Shown: positions 53,461 to 62,344 of the stretch, piece by piece | How positions within the stretch are numbered: the first letter of the stretch is position 1 | Layout: every line of letters begins with the position of its first letter | Assembly: GCF_006715785.1 (NCBI RefSeq) | Contig: NZ_VFNX01000001.1 | Location: forward strand, 5,312,001-5,376,000 | Direction: 5' to 3' | From: Streptomyces puniciscabiei | GTDB lineage: Bacteria > Actinomycetota > Actinomycetes > Streptomycetales > Streptomycetaceae | Length of the DNA: 64,000 bases | Position numbers and translations under genes: made by a program | The notes under the pieces: model-generated | What the model saw: the letters and a program-made list of their open reading frames with translations, nothing else | What the model was told of the DNA's origin: nothing | The model's database searches: none

Positions 53461-54921
53461 TCACCCGGCGGGCTCGGCGGGCTCGGCCGTCTCGGCCGTC
53501 TCCGGCGGCAGCACCCCGCACAGCGCCTCCAACGCCGCGCCGTAGGCATGCTCGGCGGCGGCCGCGTAGCCCACGACCAGTCCGTCACCCACCGTCGCCC
53601 GCGCCGCCTCCGGATGCCGGAACGCGGCGAGTCCGTCCAGGGCGACCCCCTGCCACGCGGCGGCCTTCACCGTGGACCGCTCGGTGCCCGGCGGCAGCCG
53701 CAGCACCGCGTGCAGCCCGGCCGCGATGCCCGTCACCTCGACATGCGGAGCGTGTTCGGCGAGCGCGGCGACGAGCCGGTCACGCCGGTGCCGGTAGCGC
53801 TGCCGCATGCTCCGCACATGACGGTCGTACGCCCCGGAGACGATGAACTCCGCCAACGCCAGCTGGTCCAGGACGCTCGCCCAGCCCTCCCGCTCGTCCT
53901 TCGCCGCCAGCACGGGCCCGACATACCGCTCCGGAAGCACCATCCAGCCCAGCCGCAGCGCCGGCGACAGGCTCTTGCTGACCGACCCGAGGTGGATCAC
54001 CCGCTCCGGATCGAGGCCCTGGAGCGCGCCGACCGGCTTGCGGTCGTACCGGAACTCGCCGTCGTAGTCGTCCTCCAGCACGACCGTCCCACGCGCGCGT
54101 GCCCAGTCGATCACCGCCGCCCGGCGCTCCGGGTGCAGGGGGCCACCGGTCGGGAACTGGTGCGCCGGCGTGAGCAGCACGGCCCGCTCCCGCCTCAGTA
54201 CGTCCACCCGCGCGCCGTGCTCGTCCAGCGGCAGCGGCACCGTCCGCACCCGGGCCGTCGTGAGCAGCCTCCGATGGAAGTCCAGCCCGTACGCCTCCAC
54301 GCCCAGCGGGCCGCGCAGCACCCCGCCCGCGCCCTGGCCGAACAGCAGCCGCAGCGCGTGCGCGAAGCCCGAGCAGATCACGATCCGGTCCGGCTCTGTC
54401 CGCACGCCACGCGCGCGTGCCAGATATGCGGCCAGCGCCTCCCGCAGCTCCCGGCGCCCGGCGGGATCCCCCGGCCCGAAGGCCTCGTTCGGCGCCGCCT
54501 GCAGCGCCCGCCGATAGCAGGCCGACCAGGCCGCCCGCGGGAACGCCGACGCGTCCGGCCCGCCCTGCCGCAGATCGTGCCGCGGGCCACGCGCGCGTGG
54601 AGGTGTTCTCACCGGCGTCCGTACGGCGTGCCGCAGCGGCTCCGCCCGGTCGGCGACCCGGGTGCCCGAACCCTGGCGGGCGGTCAGCCAGCCCTCCGCG
54701 ACCAGTTCCGCATAGGCGTCGGCCACCGTGTTGCGGGCCACGCCCAGATCGGCGGCGAGCGACCGGTACGGCGGCAACCGGGTGCCAGGCGCCAGCCGCC
54801 CGCTGCGCACGGCCTCCCGCAGCGCCCCGGTCAGCGCCGCCCGCCGCCCGCCCGGACCCGACAGCTCCAGATGCAGATCCGCGCCGATCCGCTCAGCGGA
54901 ATTGACCCACGATTCCGTCAT
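53461..54921 (-). CDS. MocR/PdxR-type regulator (GntR HTH plus aminotransferase domain)
   Basis: This 486-aa protein has an N-terminal GntR winged helix (LREAVRSGRLAPGTRLPPYRSLAADLGVARNTVADAYAELVAEGWL), then a fold-type I aminotransferase domain with PLP Lys in GSVSKSLSPALRLGWM and EDDYDGEFRYDRKP. MocR proteins use PLP or an amino-acid-PLP adduct as signal. It is divergent from an AhpD-like gene 46 bp away, a typical arrangement for local control. Three copies of CACGCGCGCGTG lie inside the gene. Confidence 0.93.
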   Translation of the reverse strand: MTESWVNSAERIGADLHLELSGPGGRRAALTGALREAVRSGRLAPGTRLPPYRSLAADLGVARNTVADAYAELVAEGWLTARQGSGTRVADRAEPLRHAVRTPVRTPPRARGPRHDLRQGGPDASAFPRAAWSACYRRALQAAPNEAFGPGDPAGRRELREALAAYLARARGVRTEPDRIVICSGFAHALRLLFGQGAGGVLRGPLGVEAYGLDFHRRLLTTARVRTVPLPLDEHGARVDVLRRERAVLLTPAHQFPTGGPLHPERRAAVIDWARARGTVVLEDDYDGEFRYDRKPVGALQGLDPERVIHLGSVSKSLSPALRLGWMVLPERYVGPVLAAKDEREGWASVLDQLALAEFIVSGAYDRHVRSMRQRYRHRRDRLVAALAEHAPHVEVTGIAAGLHAVLRLPPGTERSTVKAAAWQGVALDGLAAFRHPEAARATVGDGLVVGYAAAAEHAYGAALEALCGVLPPETAETAEPAEPAG

Positions 54922-54967
54922 GGAAATGCACCCCATAACCGGTCTATCGGGCCCGTAGGTTGAAGCC

Positions 54968-55486
54968 ATGCCGACGAACACGACAGCCACCGCAGCCGAC
55001 CTCACCACAGCGATCGCCCAGGCCGAGGACGCCCGCAGCCGACTGGACTTCGCGAAGTCCGCCCCGAAGGCCTTCCGCGCCGTCATCGGCCTCGACGCCG
55101 CCGCCCGCGCCGGCCTCGACCCGGTGCTGGCGGAGCTGATCCAGATCCGCTCCTCCCTCCTCAACCACTGCGCCTACTGCCTGCACATGCACACGAACGA
55201 CGCCCGCACGGCCGGCGAGACCGAGGACCGGCTGCACATGGTCGCCGTCTGGCGGGAGGCCCGGCACTTCTTCACCCCCAGGGAGCAGGCCGCCCTCGCC
55301 CTCACGGAGGCCCTGACCCTCGTCGCCGACGCGGGCGTCCCCGACCCCGTCTACGCCGAGGCCGCGGCCCACTTCGACGAGGCGGAACTGGCCCACGTCA
55401 TCGCCCTGATCTGCACGATCAACACGTGGAACAGAGTGGCCCTGGCGACGGGGAGGGTGGCGGGGACGGACGAGCGGAAGGGATGA
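54968..55486 (+). CDS. Carboxymuconolactone decarboxylase/AhpD-like protein
   Basis: This 172-aa protein has the AhpD-type redox motif SLLNHCAYCLHMHTNDA (CxxC with following His) at about residues 59-75, and HVIALICTINTWNRVA near the end. Members reduce peroxides or disulfides. ATG 54968 has GTTGAAGCC upstream with no strong RBS. The divergent MocR regulator, 46 bp away, is likely to control it. Confidence 0.9.
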   Translation: MPTNTTATAADLTTAIAQAEDARSRLDFAKSAPKAFRAVIGLDAAARAGLDPVLAELIQIRSSLLNHCAYCLHMHTNDARTAGETEDRLHMVAVWREARHFFTPREQAALALTEALTLVADAGVPDPVYAEAAAHFDEAELAHVIALICTINTWNRVALATGRVAGTDERKG

Positions 55487-55595
55487 CCGAGTCCCTGCGC
55501 GACCGCTGACCCGACCGCCGCGCTGCGCCACCGGTATGCCGCGACCACCAGGGCCACCAGCCGCCCAGGAGCCACAAAGAAGCCGTCGGCCACAT

Positions 55596-57083
55596 TCATA
55601 CCGTCATCGGCCGATCCCTCGGAGAGACCGGCGCCGGCAGCCGCGAGCGGCCGGTCAGATAACGGTCGACGGCCGCCGCCACCGCCCGCCCCTCCGCGAT
55701 CGCCCAGACGATGAGCGACTGCCCGCGCGCCGCGTCACCGGCGGCGAACACCCCGGGGACGTTGGTCGCGAAACCGTCGTCCCGGGCGATCGTGCCGCGG
55801 GGTTGCAGCGCCAGCCCCAACTGCCCGATCAGTCCGTCCTCCTGGTCCGGTCCGGAGAACCCGAGGGCGAGCAGCACGAGATCGGCGGGAAGCGTCCGCC
55901 CGGTGCCCGCCACCGGGCGGCGCGACTCGTCGACCTCCACCAGGTGCAGCGAGCGCACCCGCCCGCCGTCGTCCCCGGAGAAGTGGAGGGTGGACGCCGC
56001 GAACAGCCGGGCGTCCGCGTCCGCCGCCGGTGCCGTACGCAGGTCCCGGGCCTCCTCGTGCGCGGCCGACAGCCGGTAGATCTTCGGGTACGTCGGCCAT
56101 GGCTCGGTGTCCTCGTCGCGCTCGGCGCCCGGCTGCGCGTAGATGTCCAGCTGGGTCACGGACGCGGCCCCCTCGCGCACCGCGGTTCCCAGACAGTCCG
56201 CCCCGGTGTCCCCGCCGCCGACGATCACCACATGCTTGCCGGCCGCGGACAGCGGTGAAACCTCCAGATCCCCCTCACACACCCGGTTCGCCAGCGGCAG
56301 ATACTCCATCGCCTGGTGTATCCCGTTCAACTCCCGGCCGGGCACCGGAAGTTCCCGCCACGCCGTGGCCCCGGTGGCGATGACGACGGCGTCGTACCGT
56401 CCCCGCAGGTCTGCCGCCCCGATGTCCCGCCCGACGGCCGTCGACGTACGGAACCTCGTCCCCTCGGACCGCATCTGCTCGATCCGCCGCTCCAAGTGGT
56501 GCTTCTCCATCTTGAACTCGGGGATCCCGTACCGCATCAGCCCGCCGATCCGGTCGTCCTTCTCGTACACGGCGACCGTGTGCCCGGCCCGCGTCAGCTG
56601 CTGTGCCGCGGCGAGCCCGGTGGGCCCCGAGCCGATGACGGCGACCGTCTTCCCGGACAGCCGCTCGGGCGGCCGCGCCTGGGTGAAACCTTCCTCCCAG
56701 GCCCGGTCGGCGATCGCGCACTCGACGTTCTTGATGGTGACGGCCGGCTGGTTGATCGCGAGCACGCACCCCGCCTCACACGGCGCCGGACACAACCGGC
56801 CGGTGAACTCCGGGAAGTTGTTCGTCGCGTGCAGCCGGTCGCTGGCCGCCCGCCAGTCCTCCCGCGAGACCAGGTCGTTCCACTCCGGGATCAGGTTGCC
56901 CAGCGGACAGGCCTGGTGGCAGAACGGGATGCCGCAGTCCATGCACCGGTCGGCCTGCTTGCTGATGATGGGCAGCAGCGCTCCTGGGACGTACACCTCG
57001 TCCCAGTCCCGCACCCGCTCCTCGACGGGCCGCCGCGGCCACTCCTGGCGCGGCGTGGTCATGAACCCCTTGGGATCGGCCAT
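55596..57083 (-). CDS. gltD: Glutamate synthase small subunit (GltD)
   Basis: This 495-aa protein has N-terminal Fe-S cysteines (CMDCGIPFCHQACPLGN; LCPAPCEAGC), FAD motif VAVIGSGPTGLAAAQQL near residue 147, NADPH motif VVIVGGGDTGADCLGT, and C-terminal FAAGDAARGQSLIVWAIAEGR. It passes electrons from NADPH to the large subunit or to another partner. No gltB is next to it, so it is an orphan copy like the second gltD I recall in S. coelicolor. ATG 57083 is used; a repeat-rich region lies upstream. Confidence 0.93.
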   Translation of the reverse strand: MADPKGFMTTPRQEWPRRPVEERVRDWDEVYVPGALLPIISKQADRCMDCGIPFCHQACPLGNLIPEWNDLVSREDWRAASDRLHATNNFPEFTGRLCPAPCEAGCVLAINQPAVTIKNVECAIADRAWEEGFTQARPPERLSGKTVAVIGSGPTGLAAAQQLTRAGHTVAVYEKDDRIGGLMRYGIPEFKMEKHHLERRIEQMRSEGTRFRTSTAVGRDIGAADLRGRYDAVVIATGATAWRELPVPGRELNGIHQAMEYLPLANRVCEGDLEVSPLSAAGKHVVIVGGGDTGADCLGTAVREGAASVTQLDIYAQPGAERDEDTEPWPTYPKIYRLSAAHEEARDLRTAPAADADARLFAASTLHFSGDDGGRVRSLHLVEVDESRRPVAGTGRTLPADLVLLALGFSGPDQEDGLIGQLGLALQPRGTIARDDGFATNVPGVFAAGDAARGQSLIVWAIAEGRAVAAAVDRYLTGRSRLPAPVSPRDRPMTV

Positions 57084-57397
57084 GGTCGTCTTCCTCGCGT
57101 ACGGATACCGCGCGGGTATCGGGTGTACGACGGGCCGTACGCCATCGGGCGGCATCCTCCGGCACTCTTTCGGCCACGATACGTCCGCACCGACCACCGC
57201 GCAGAGTGGCGGACAGCGCTTTCTGACAGGGCGGTCCCGGCCTGGCGACGGACACCTTTCGACTCCCTGGCGGGGGGCCCTGAGAAGAGGGTCAGGGAGT
57301 GATCAGGGAGGGGGGTGCCGCTTGCGGAGTGGTCAGGGAGAGGTCGAGGCGCCGTCAGGGAGCGGTCCGCAGGATCAGGGAGCAGCTGCCGGGGGCT

Positions 57398-57475
57398 GGT
57401 CAGTGGCCGGTCAGGGGTCGATCAGTGGCTGGTCAGGGGCCGATCAGGGAGCGGTCATGGATCGGTCAGGGGGCT
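57398..57475. repeat. 11-bp tandem repeat (GGTCAGGGGCC type)
   Basis: TCAGGG, TCAGTGG or TCATGG cores occur at 57400, 57411, 57422, 57433, 57444, 57455 and 57466, an exact 11-bp step. Further TCAGGG copies at 57292, 57303, 57333, 57355, 57375 and 57514 make a G-rich block filling much of the 507-bp gap upstream of gltD. No gene is supported there. Confidence 0.88.
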
Positions 57476-57590
57476 GTCGGAGGTGGGTCGGGGGGCGCTC
57501 GGGCATGAACGGATCAGGGGGCGCAGCGATTGTCAGGACCTTGTCAGGCAACGGTTGTCAGGACTGGTCGAACAAGGACCCGCCTGCAGG

Positions 57591-58070
57591 TCAGCCGAGC
57601 GCCAGCACGTAGACAAGGGTGGCCGCTGCAGAGGCGGCGGCGCGGATGTGGTTCCAGAACGTCCACTCGCGCACATACGCCGGCCAGTACACGGCAGCCT
57701 CCGGGGCGCCCGGGGTCATGCGGGCCAGCCTGTCGTTGCGCGGGACGTTGGCGACGATCGTCAGCCCGAACGAGCCCAAGAGGTACAGCGTGCTGCCCAG
57801 CAGCAGTTCGAGCCTCCCCTCGTCCGGCCAGACCACGAACGTCACCACTGCGATCATCGCGCTCAGTACCGCCGAGCCGGTGAACACCGCCATGAAGGCG
57901 GGCCTGACCGCGGCGGCGTTGATCGCGTTCATCGCCGCGACGCCCTGCGCCGGCGGCAGCGCGGCGAGCCCCCGCATCACAAAGGTCGAGAACGCGCAGA
58001 AGACCCCCGCCATCAGGCCGGTGCCGACAATCGCCACCACGACCAGGACGAAGAACGGTCCGTCGATCAT
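57591..58070 (-). CDS. DUF1772 (anthrone oxygenase-like) membrane protein
   Basis: This 159-aa protein has four hydrophobic segments (FFVLVVVAIVGTGLMAGVFCAF; AVLSAMIAVVTFVVW; LLLGSTLYLLGSFGLTIVANV; AAASAAATLVYVLAL). The conserved VANVPRNDRLA and YVREWTFWNHIRAAAS match DUF1772, a family with fungal anthrone oxygenases and many bacterial proteins of unknown function. The start is ATG 58070. Confidence 0.87.
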   Translation of the reverse strand: MIDGPFFVLVVVAIVGTGLMAGVFCAFSTFVMRGLAALPPAQGVAAMNAINAAAVRPAFMAVFTGSAVLSAMIAVVTFVVWPDEGRLELLLGSTLYLLGSFGLTIVANVPRNDRLARMTPGAPEAAVYWPAYVREWTFWNHIRAAASAAATLVYVLALG

Positions 58071-58220
58071 CCCCACGCCCCATCTCGTCCTGTTCCGCCC
58101 AGTACGCCCCCGGTCGCTCCGCCCGTACGCGCCCGGCATGCACCGTCCCCCGGTGCCCAGGAACGGTCCTCGACCATGGCCGAGGAACGCGACGACCTGG
58201 CGAACGTCTGCCCCTCCCGC

Positions 58221-58916
58221 TCAGCCTGCTTCCGCCCCCGCGTCCTGCCAGGCCCGCAGCACGCTCTCCACAGCCGGGGCGATCCGACGACGTGCCTCGT
58301 ACCGTGACACCCCGCTCATCAGTAGTTGGTCGTACGGCGTGTCGACGTGCCGTACGGCCGCCACCACCGCCGAGAGCACCGCTCCCTCCGACAGCGCCCG
58401 TCCGGCCGCACTGCGTCCGACCCGCCCACTGCCGCGCGCGGACGCGTGTGCCGCGATGGCTCGCGCGCGATCGGGAGGACAGCCGGGAAAGAGTCGCAGG
58501 ATCTCGGCCGCGAACGCCGCCGCGAACCGCTCGTCCTCCACCGTCCGGCGCCGTGCGTCCCGCGCCCGCCGCCTGCGCCGCGCCTCCGCGTCCGCCAGGC
58601 AGCGTGCCTCGGCGCGGGCCAGCGCCGCCTCCTCCACGAGCACACCCTGCCGCTCGTAACGGCTCTTGCGCCGGTTGAACCGCACCACGACGACCGACAG
58701 CCCGCTCTCCTCCCTCGACCTGCGGGTCAGCGCGGTGTCCCCGCGCGGCAGGAACACCAGGTGTCCGAGGTCCGCGCACTCCAGGCAGCGCGGTGCCCCG
58801 TCCTCCAGCACGAGCAGCGACAGCGGCCCACGCCGGCAGGCGGCGCACCGCTTGGGCTTCTGCGCCTGGATGACGACAAGCCGACCGGGGGAGTGGGCAG
58901 TTGAGGGAAGCGCCAT
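58221..58916 (-). CDS. DUF2293-domain protein
   Basis: This 231-aa protein has N-terminal cysteines (CAACRRG ... CLECADL) that suggest a zinc ribbon, then an Arg-rich helical segment (AEARRRRRARDARRR). The C-terminal DUF2293 region reads RLFPGCPPDRARAIAAHA and AVRHVDTPYDQLLMSGVSRYEARRR. Family function is unknown. The positively charged middle suggests nucleic-acid binding, which is inference. ATG 58916. Confidence 0.87.
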   Translation of the reverse strand: MALPSTAHSPGRLVVIQAQKPKRCAACRRGPLSLLVLEDGAPRCLECADLGHLVFLPRGDTALTRRSREESGLSVVVVRFNRRKSRYERQGVLVEEAALARAEARCLADAEARRRRRARDARRRTVEDERFAAAFAAEILRLFPGCPPDRARAIAAHASARGSGRVGRSAAGRALSEGAVLSAVVAAVRHVDTPYDQLLMSGVSRYEARRRIAPAVESVLRAWQDAGAEAG

Positions 58917-59019
58917 ACGCGGTACTTTCCCCGCCGCCGCCCACGCCTCCCACGCGTGGGGCTACTCCTTCTTCGTCCTCGTCTCCCCTCCCCCTCCCCC
59001 TTCTCCGTTGCCTCGTCCC

Positions 59020-59255
59020 GGATGCGCTGCTCCTTCCCGCTCCGGAAGTTGAACACCGACACCCGCGTGCGGTGCCGTGCCGGAGCCCGGGTCTCGTCCA
59101 CCACCGCCTCCGCGAGATCGGCGTACGACAGCCACGGTTCACCCCCGCCCTCGCCACCCTCGGTCCCGGGCAGCCGTTCCCTGCCGGCGCAGTACCGTCC
59201 CGTCCGCGGCCGCCGTTCGAAGTGTCCGGCGGGCGTGACCCGCCCCTCCGCCGCC
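59020..59255 (-). pseudogene. C-terminal remnant of an NAD(P)-dependent SDR oxidoreductase
   Basis: On the minus strand one frame reads GRVTPAGHFERRPRTGRYCAG and later EPWLSYADLAEAVVDETR then APARHRTRVSVF. This matches the end of YwnB/NmrA-like reductases, which have RTGRYRxG and ISYADLAxAxVDE followed by PxHxRxRF. A stop at about 59256 cuts off everything upstream, and no Rossmann N-terminus is found. The fragment runs on into the DUF2293 start region. It is a decayed gene; identity is moderate. Confidence 0.45.
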
Positions 59256-59383
59256 GATCAGGCCCTTCCCGGACCCAGCGCGCGGCTCGCCCGGCAGCCT
59301 TCAGCACCTCGCTCTCTCCGCGGCCGAGCCCGCCCCCGGCGGCCAATGTCACCTCACCTTCCGTCACCCGGCATCATGGCCCT

Positions 59384-60016
59384 GTGCGACTCGAAGCGAT
59401 CACGTGGGACCGGCTCGCCGGGCTGCTGGCCGATCGGCTGGCCGGGCTGGAGCCGGCCGACGGAAGCGCCTGGCTGCGTGTCTGTTTCGACGGAGCCCCG
59501 GCCGCCCGGCCCGGTGACCTCGCCGAATGGGTCGGTGATGCGTTGCGGGTGCGGGGCCGGCCCTCACTCGTCGTCGGCGCAGAGGGCTTCCTGCGCCCCG
59601 CCTCGCTGCGTCTGGAACACGGGCGGGGCGACGCGGAGTCGTACTACGGCGGTTGGTTCGACACCGGCGCGCTGTGGCGCGAGGTCTTCGGCCCGCTCGA
59701 CCCCGGCGGCAGCGGGCGCGTCCTGCCCGACCTGTGGGATCCGGCCACCGACCGGGCCACCCGCAGCCCCTATGTCCAACTCCCGCCCGGCGGAGTCCTG
59801 TTGCTCCACGGACCCCTCCTGCTGCGGCACTGGTTCCCCTTCGACCTGACCGTGCACCTCCTCCTCTCCCCGGCGGCCCTGCGCCGCCGCACCCCCGAGA
59901 CCGAGCACTGGACGCTGCCCGCCTTCGAGCGCTACGAGTCCGAGACCGACCCGGCCGGCACGGCGGACGTCCTGGTACGTGTCGACGACCCGCGCCATCC
60001 CGCCTGGAGCGGCTGA
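59384..60016 (+). CDS. Uridine kinase-like protein with degenerate P-loop
   Basis: This 210-aa protein starts at GTG 59384. GFLRPASLRLEHGR, DAESYYGGWFDTGALWREVF, LPDLWDPATDRATRSPYVQLPPGGVLLLHG and the C-terminal LPAFERYESETDP are blocks of the Streptomyces uridine kinase family. The phosphate-binding loop, expected as GxxGxGKT after VCFDG, reads GAPAARPGD and lacks the Lys-Thr pair. Catalysis by the usual mechanism is doubtful. It may be a non-catalytic paralogue. Monocistronic. Confidence 0.8.
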   Translation: MRLEAITWDRLAGLLADRLAGLEPADGSAWLRVCFDGAPAARPGDLAEWVGDALRVRGRPSLVVGAEGFLRPASLRLEHGRGDAESYYGGWFDTGALWREVFGPLDPGGSGRVLPDLWDPATDRATRSPYVQLPPGGVLLLHGPLLLRHWFPFDLTVHLLLSPAALRRRTPETEHWTLPAFERYESETDPAGTADVLVRVDDPRHPAWSG

Positions 60017-60049
60017 TCCCGAACGGCCCGGCAGGGCGCCCCCCGCGGC

Positions 60050-61177
60050 TCAGAGCCAGCCGTTGCGCCGGAAGCCCCGGTACAGCACCAGACATGCCGC
60101 CGCCATGACGGCCATGACCAGCGGGTAGCCGAACCGCCAGTGCAGCTCCGGCATGTGGTCGAAGTTCATGCCGTACACCCCGCACACCATCGTCGGCACG
60201 GCGATCACCGCGGCCCAGGCCGTGATCTTCCGCATGTCCTCGTTCTGCGCGACGGTCACCTGTGCGAGGTGGGCCTGCAGGATCGAGTTGAGCAGTTCGT
60301 CGAAGGCGGCGATCTGTTCCTTGGCCCGTATCAGGTGGTCGAGCACGTCCCGGAAGTAGGCCTGTATTTCGGGGGCCACGACCCGTATGGGCCGGGTGGC
60401 AAGGTCCTCCACCGGTCGGCCGAGCGGCACCACCGCCCGCTTCAGCTCCAGCAGTTCACGCTTCATCTGGTAGATACGGCCGGGGTCGACCCGTGCGCCG
60501 TTCTCCGAGAACACCTCCGTTTCGACCTGGTCGATGTCGGCCTGCACCGCGTCCGTGACGTTCAGATAGTCGTCGACGACATGGTCGGCGATCGCGTGCA
60601 GCACCGCCGCCGGCCCTTTGGCGAGCTGATGCGGATGTGCCTCCAGCTCCTCGCGCAGCGGTCCCAGAGAGCCGTGCCGGCCGTGCCGCACCGTGATGAC
60701 GAAGTCCTCGCCGACGAACACCATGATCTCGCCGGTGTTGACCACTTCGCTGGTCGCCGTCAGCTGTTCGTGCTCCACGTAGCAGACCGTCTTGAACACC
60801 GCGAAGAGCGTGTTGCCGTAGTGCTCGAGCTTGGGACGCTGATGAGCCTCGACCGCGTCCTCCACGGCCAGGGGGTGCAGGTCGAACAGCTCGGCGATGC
60901 CCGCGAACTCACGGTCCGTCGGCTCGTGCAGCCCGAGCCAGACGAACCCCTCGCCCGTCTTGCGCACCATCCGCACGGCATCCACCAGGTCCGTGCACTG
61001 CGGCACGCGCACGCCGTCCTGGTACGTCACACAGTTGACCACCGAGGAACCCAGCGGTGACCGGGCGGGATGACTCAGGTCCACGCGCGGCCGCCGCCGG
61101 GCCAGCCGCGCCACCTTGCGCAGGCCGCCGACCCTGCCCAGCTCTGTGACCTTCCGCAGATTCCCCGCCATGGACAT
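60050..61177 (-). CDS. corA: CorA-type magnesium transporter
   Basis: This 375-aa protein has a large cytoplasmic N-terminal domain, a long helix, and two C-terminal membrane helices (ITAWAAVIAVPTMVCGVYGMNF; FGYPLVMAVMAAACLVLYRGF). The selectivity signature YGMNFDHMPEL lies between them, followed by the positive tail FRRNGWL. CorA pentamers import Mg2+ (also Co2+ or Ni2+). ATG 61177 has GAGGAG six bases upstream. Confidence 0.95.
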   Translation of the reverse strand: MSMAGNLRKVTELGRVGGLRKVARLARRRPRVDLSHPARSPLGSSVVNCVTYQDGVRVPQCTDLVDAVRMVRKTGEGFVWLGLHEPTDREFAGIAELFDLHPLAVEDAVEAHQRPKLEHYGNTLFAVFKTVCYVEHEQLTATSEVVNTGEIMVFVGEDFVITVRHGRHGSLGPLREELEAHPHQLAKGPAAVLHAIADHVVDDYLNVTDAVQADIDQVETEVFSENGARVDPGRIYQMKRELLELKRAVVPLGRPVEDLATRPIRVVAPEIQAYFRDVLDHLIRAKEQIAAFDELLNSILQAHLAQVTVAQNEDMRKITAWAAVIAVPTMVCGVYGMNFDHMPELHWRFGYPLVMAVMAAACLVLYRGFRRNGWL

Positions 61178-61329
61178 CTGGATCTCCTCGCCTGGATCTC
61201 CTCACGCGACGCTTTCGCGCCTTGGTCGGCAAGTCTGCCAGCCGCGGGCAAAGTGCGGGTAAGCCTGTGGGAACAGGATGTTCCGCTTCGTTCCCGGCTG
61301 TGGACGAAGGCGACTGGGAAGATCGAGGC

Positions 61330-62124
61330 ATGACCTCATCCGACGGCTATCTCCTGGACAACCGGCAGAACGAGGCCGCAGAGCGCTTCGACGCCTTCGC
61401 CGCCCTCTTCGATCCCACGACCTTCCGGCACATTGAGGCGTTCGGCATCGGGCCCGGCTGGCGCTGCTGGGAAGTCGGCGCCGGCGGCGCCTCGGTGGTG
61501 TCCTGGCTCGCCGGGAAGGTGGGTCTCACCGGACAGGTCGTCGCCACCGACATCGACACCTCGCGGATCGCCGCCGCTGCCCGTCCGCCGGTGGAGGTCC
61601 GCGTTCACGACGTGGGTGCCGAGGAACCGCCGGGTGAGGGCTTCGACCTCGTCCATGCCCGGCTCGTCCTCGTCCATGTGCCGGACCGGGAAAGGGCGTT
61701 GCGGTCCATGATCCAAGCTCTGCGGCCCGGCGGGCGGCTGCTGATCGAGGATGCCGATCCCGCTCTCCAGCCCCTGATCTGCCCCGACGAGTACGGTCCC
61801 GAGCAGCGGCTCGCCAATCGCCTGCGTCAGGGGTTCCGCAAGCTGCTCGCCGAACGTGGCGCCGATCTGTCCTACGGCCGCAAACTCCCGCGTCTGCTCC
61901 GCGAGGCCGGTCTGAGCGAGGTGGAGGCCGATGCGTTCTTCCCGGTGACATCACCTGCCTGCACCGCTCTGGAGGCCGCGACGGTCCGCCAGATCCGGGA
62001 CCGGCTCGTCGGCGCGGGGCTCGCCACCGATGAGGACATCGACCAGCACTTGGCCAACGTCGAGGCCGGCGGCATGGATCTGGCCACCGCGCCGATGATC
62101 TCGGCGTGGGGGAGGAAGGACTAA
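61330..62124 (+). CDS. SAM-dependent methyltransferase
   Basis: This 264-aa protein has motif I CWEVGAGGASVVSWLAGKVG, an acidic residue in VATDIDTSRIA, FDLVHARLVLVHVPDRERAL and LRPGGRLLIEDADP, a UbiE/Methyltransf_23-like pattern. The C-terminal region (LPRLLREAGLSEVEADAFFPV) is a lid typical of small-molecule methyltransferases. The start is ATG 61330, with a weak GAGG upstream. It is divergent from corA. A 17-bp repeat array starts 16 bp after its stop. Confidence 0.88.
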   Translation: MTSSDGYLLDNRQNEAAERFDAFAALFDPTTFRHIEAFGIGPGWRCWEVGAGGASVVSWLAGKVGLTGQVVATDIDTSRIAAAARPPVEVRVHDVGAEEPPGEGFDLVHARLVLVHVPDRERALRSMIQALRPGGRLLIEDADPALQPLICPDEYGPEQRLANRLRQGFRKLLAERGADLSYGRKLPRLLREAGLSEVEADAFFPVTSPACTALEAATVRQIRDRLVGAGLATDEDIDQHLANVEAGGMDLATAPMISAWGRKD

Positions 62125-62140
62125 AAGGACCAATAGGGGC

Positions 62141-62225
62141 GAATGGTAAACGGGGACGAAGGGATAACGGGGGCGAAGGGATAACGGGGGCGAAGGGATA
62201 ACGGGGAGGAAGGGCTGACGGGGAG
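62141..62225. repeat. 17-bp tandem repeat, five units
   Basis: Units GAAGGGATAACGGGGGC-type begin at 62141, 62158, 62175, 62192 and 62209. The middle two are identical, and the outer ones are diverged (GAATGGTAAACGGGGAC, GAAGGGCTGACGGGGAG). The array fills the start of the gap between the methyltransferase and the convergent kinase gene; no gene is seen in it. Confidence 0.9.
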
Positions 62226-62344
62226 GAGGACCCGGGCGCCCGCGCCTCGGTGCGGCACCGATCCCAGCCGCCCCCGCCACGGCGTCAGCGGTGCGCCGAG
62301 GGTCGAGTCTCCGCTTCCCCTGCCCTCGCGCCGTCGGCCGCCGG

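Noticed and set aside
57290..57520. Possible CRISPR array in the TCAGGG block (and the 17- and 19-bp arrays).
   Set aside because: Units are directly adjacent without unique spacers, far shorter than CRISPR repeats, and there are no cas genes.
62158..62200. Similarity of GGGATAAC-GGGG units to the I-SceI homing site.
   Set aside because: Only the short AGGGATAAC core matches; the rest of the 18-bp site differs, and the units are explained as a tandem repeat.
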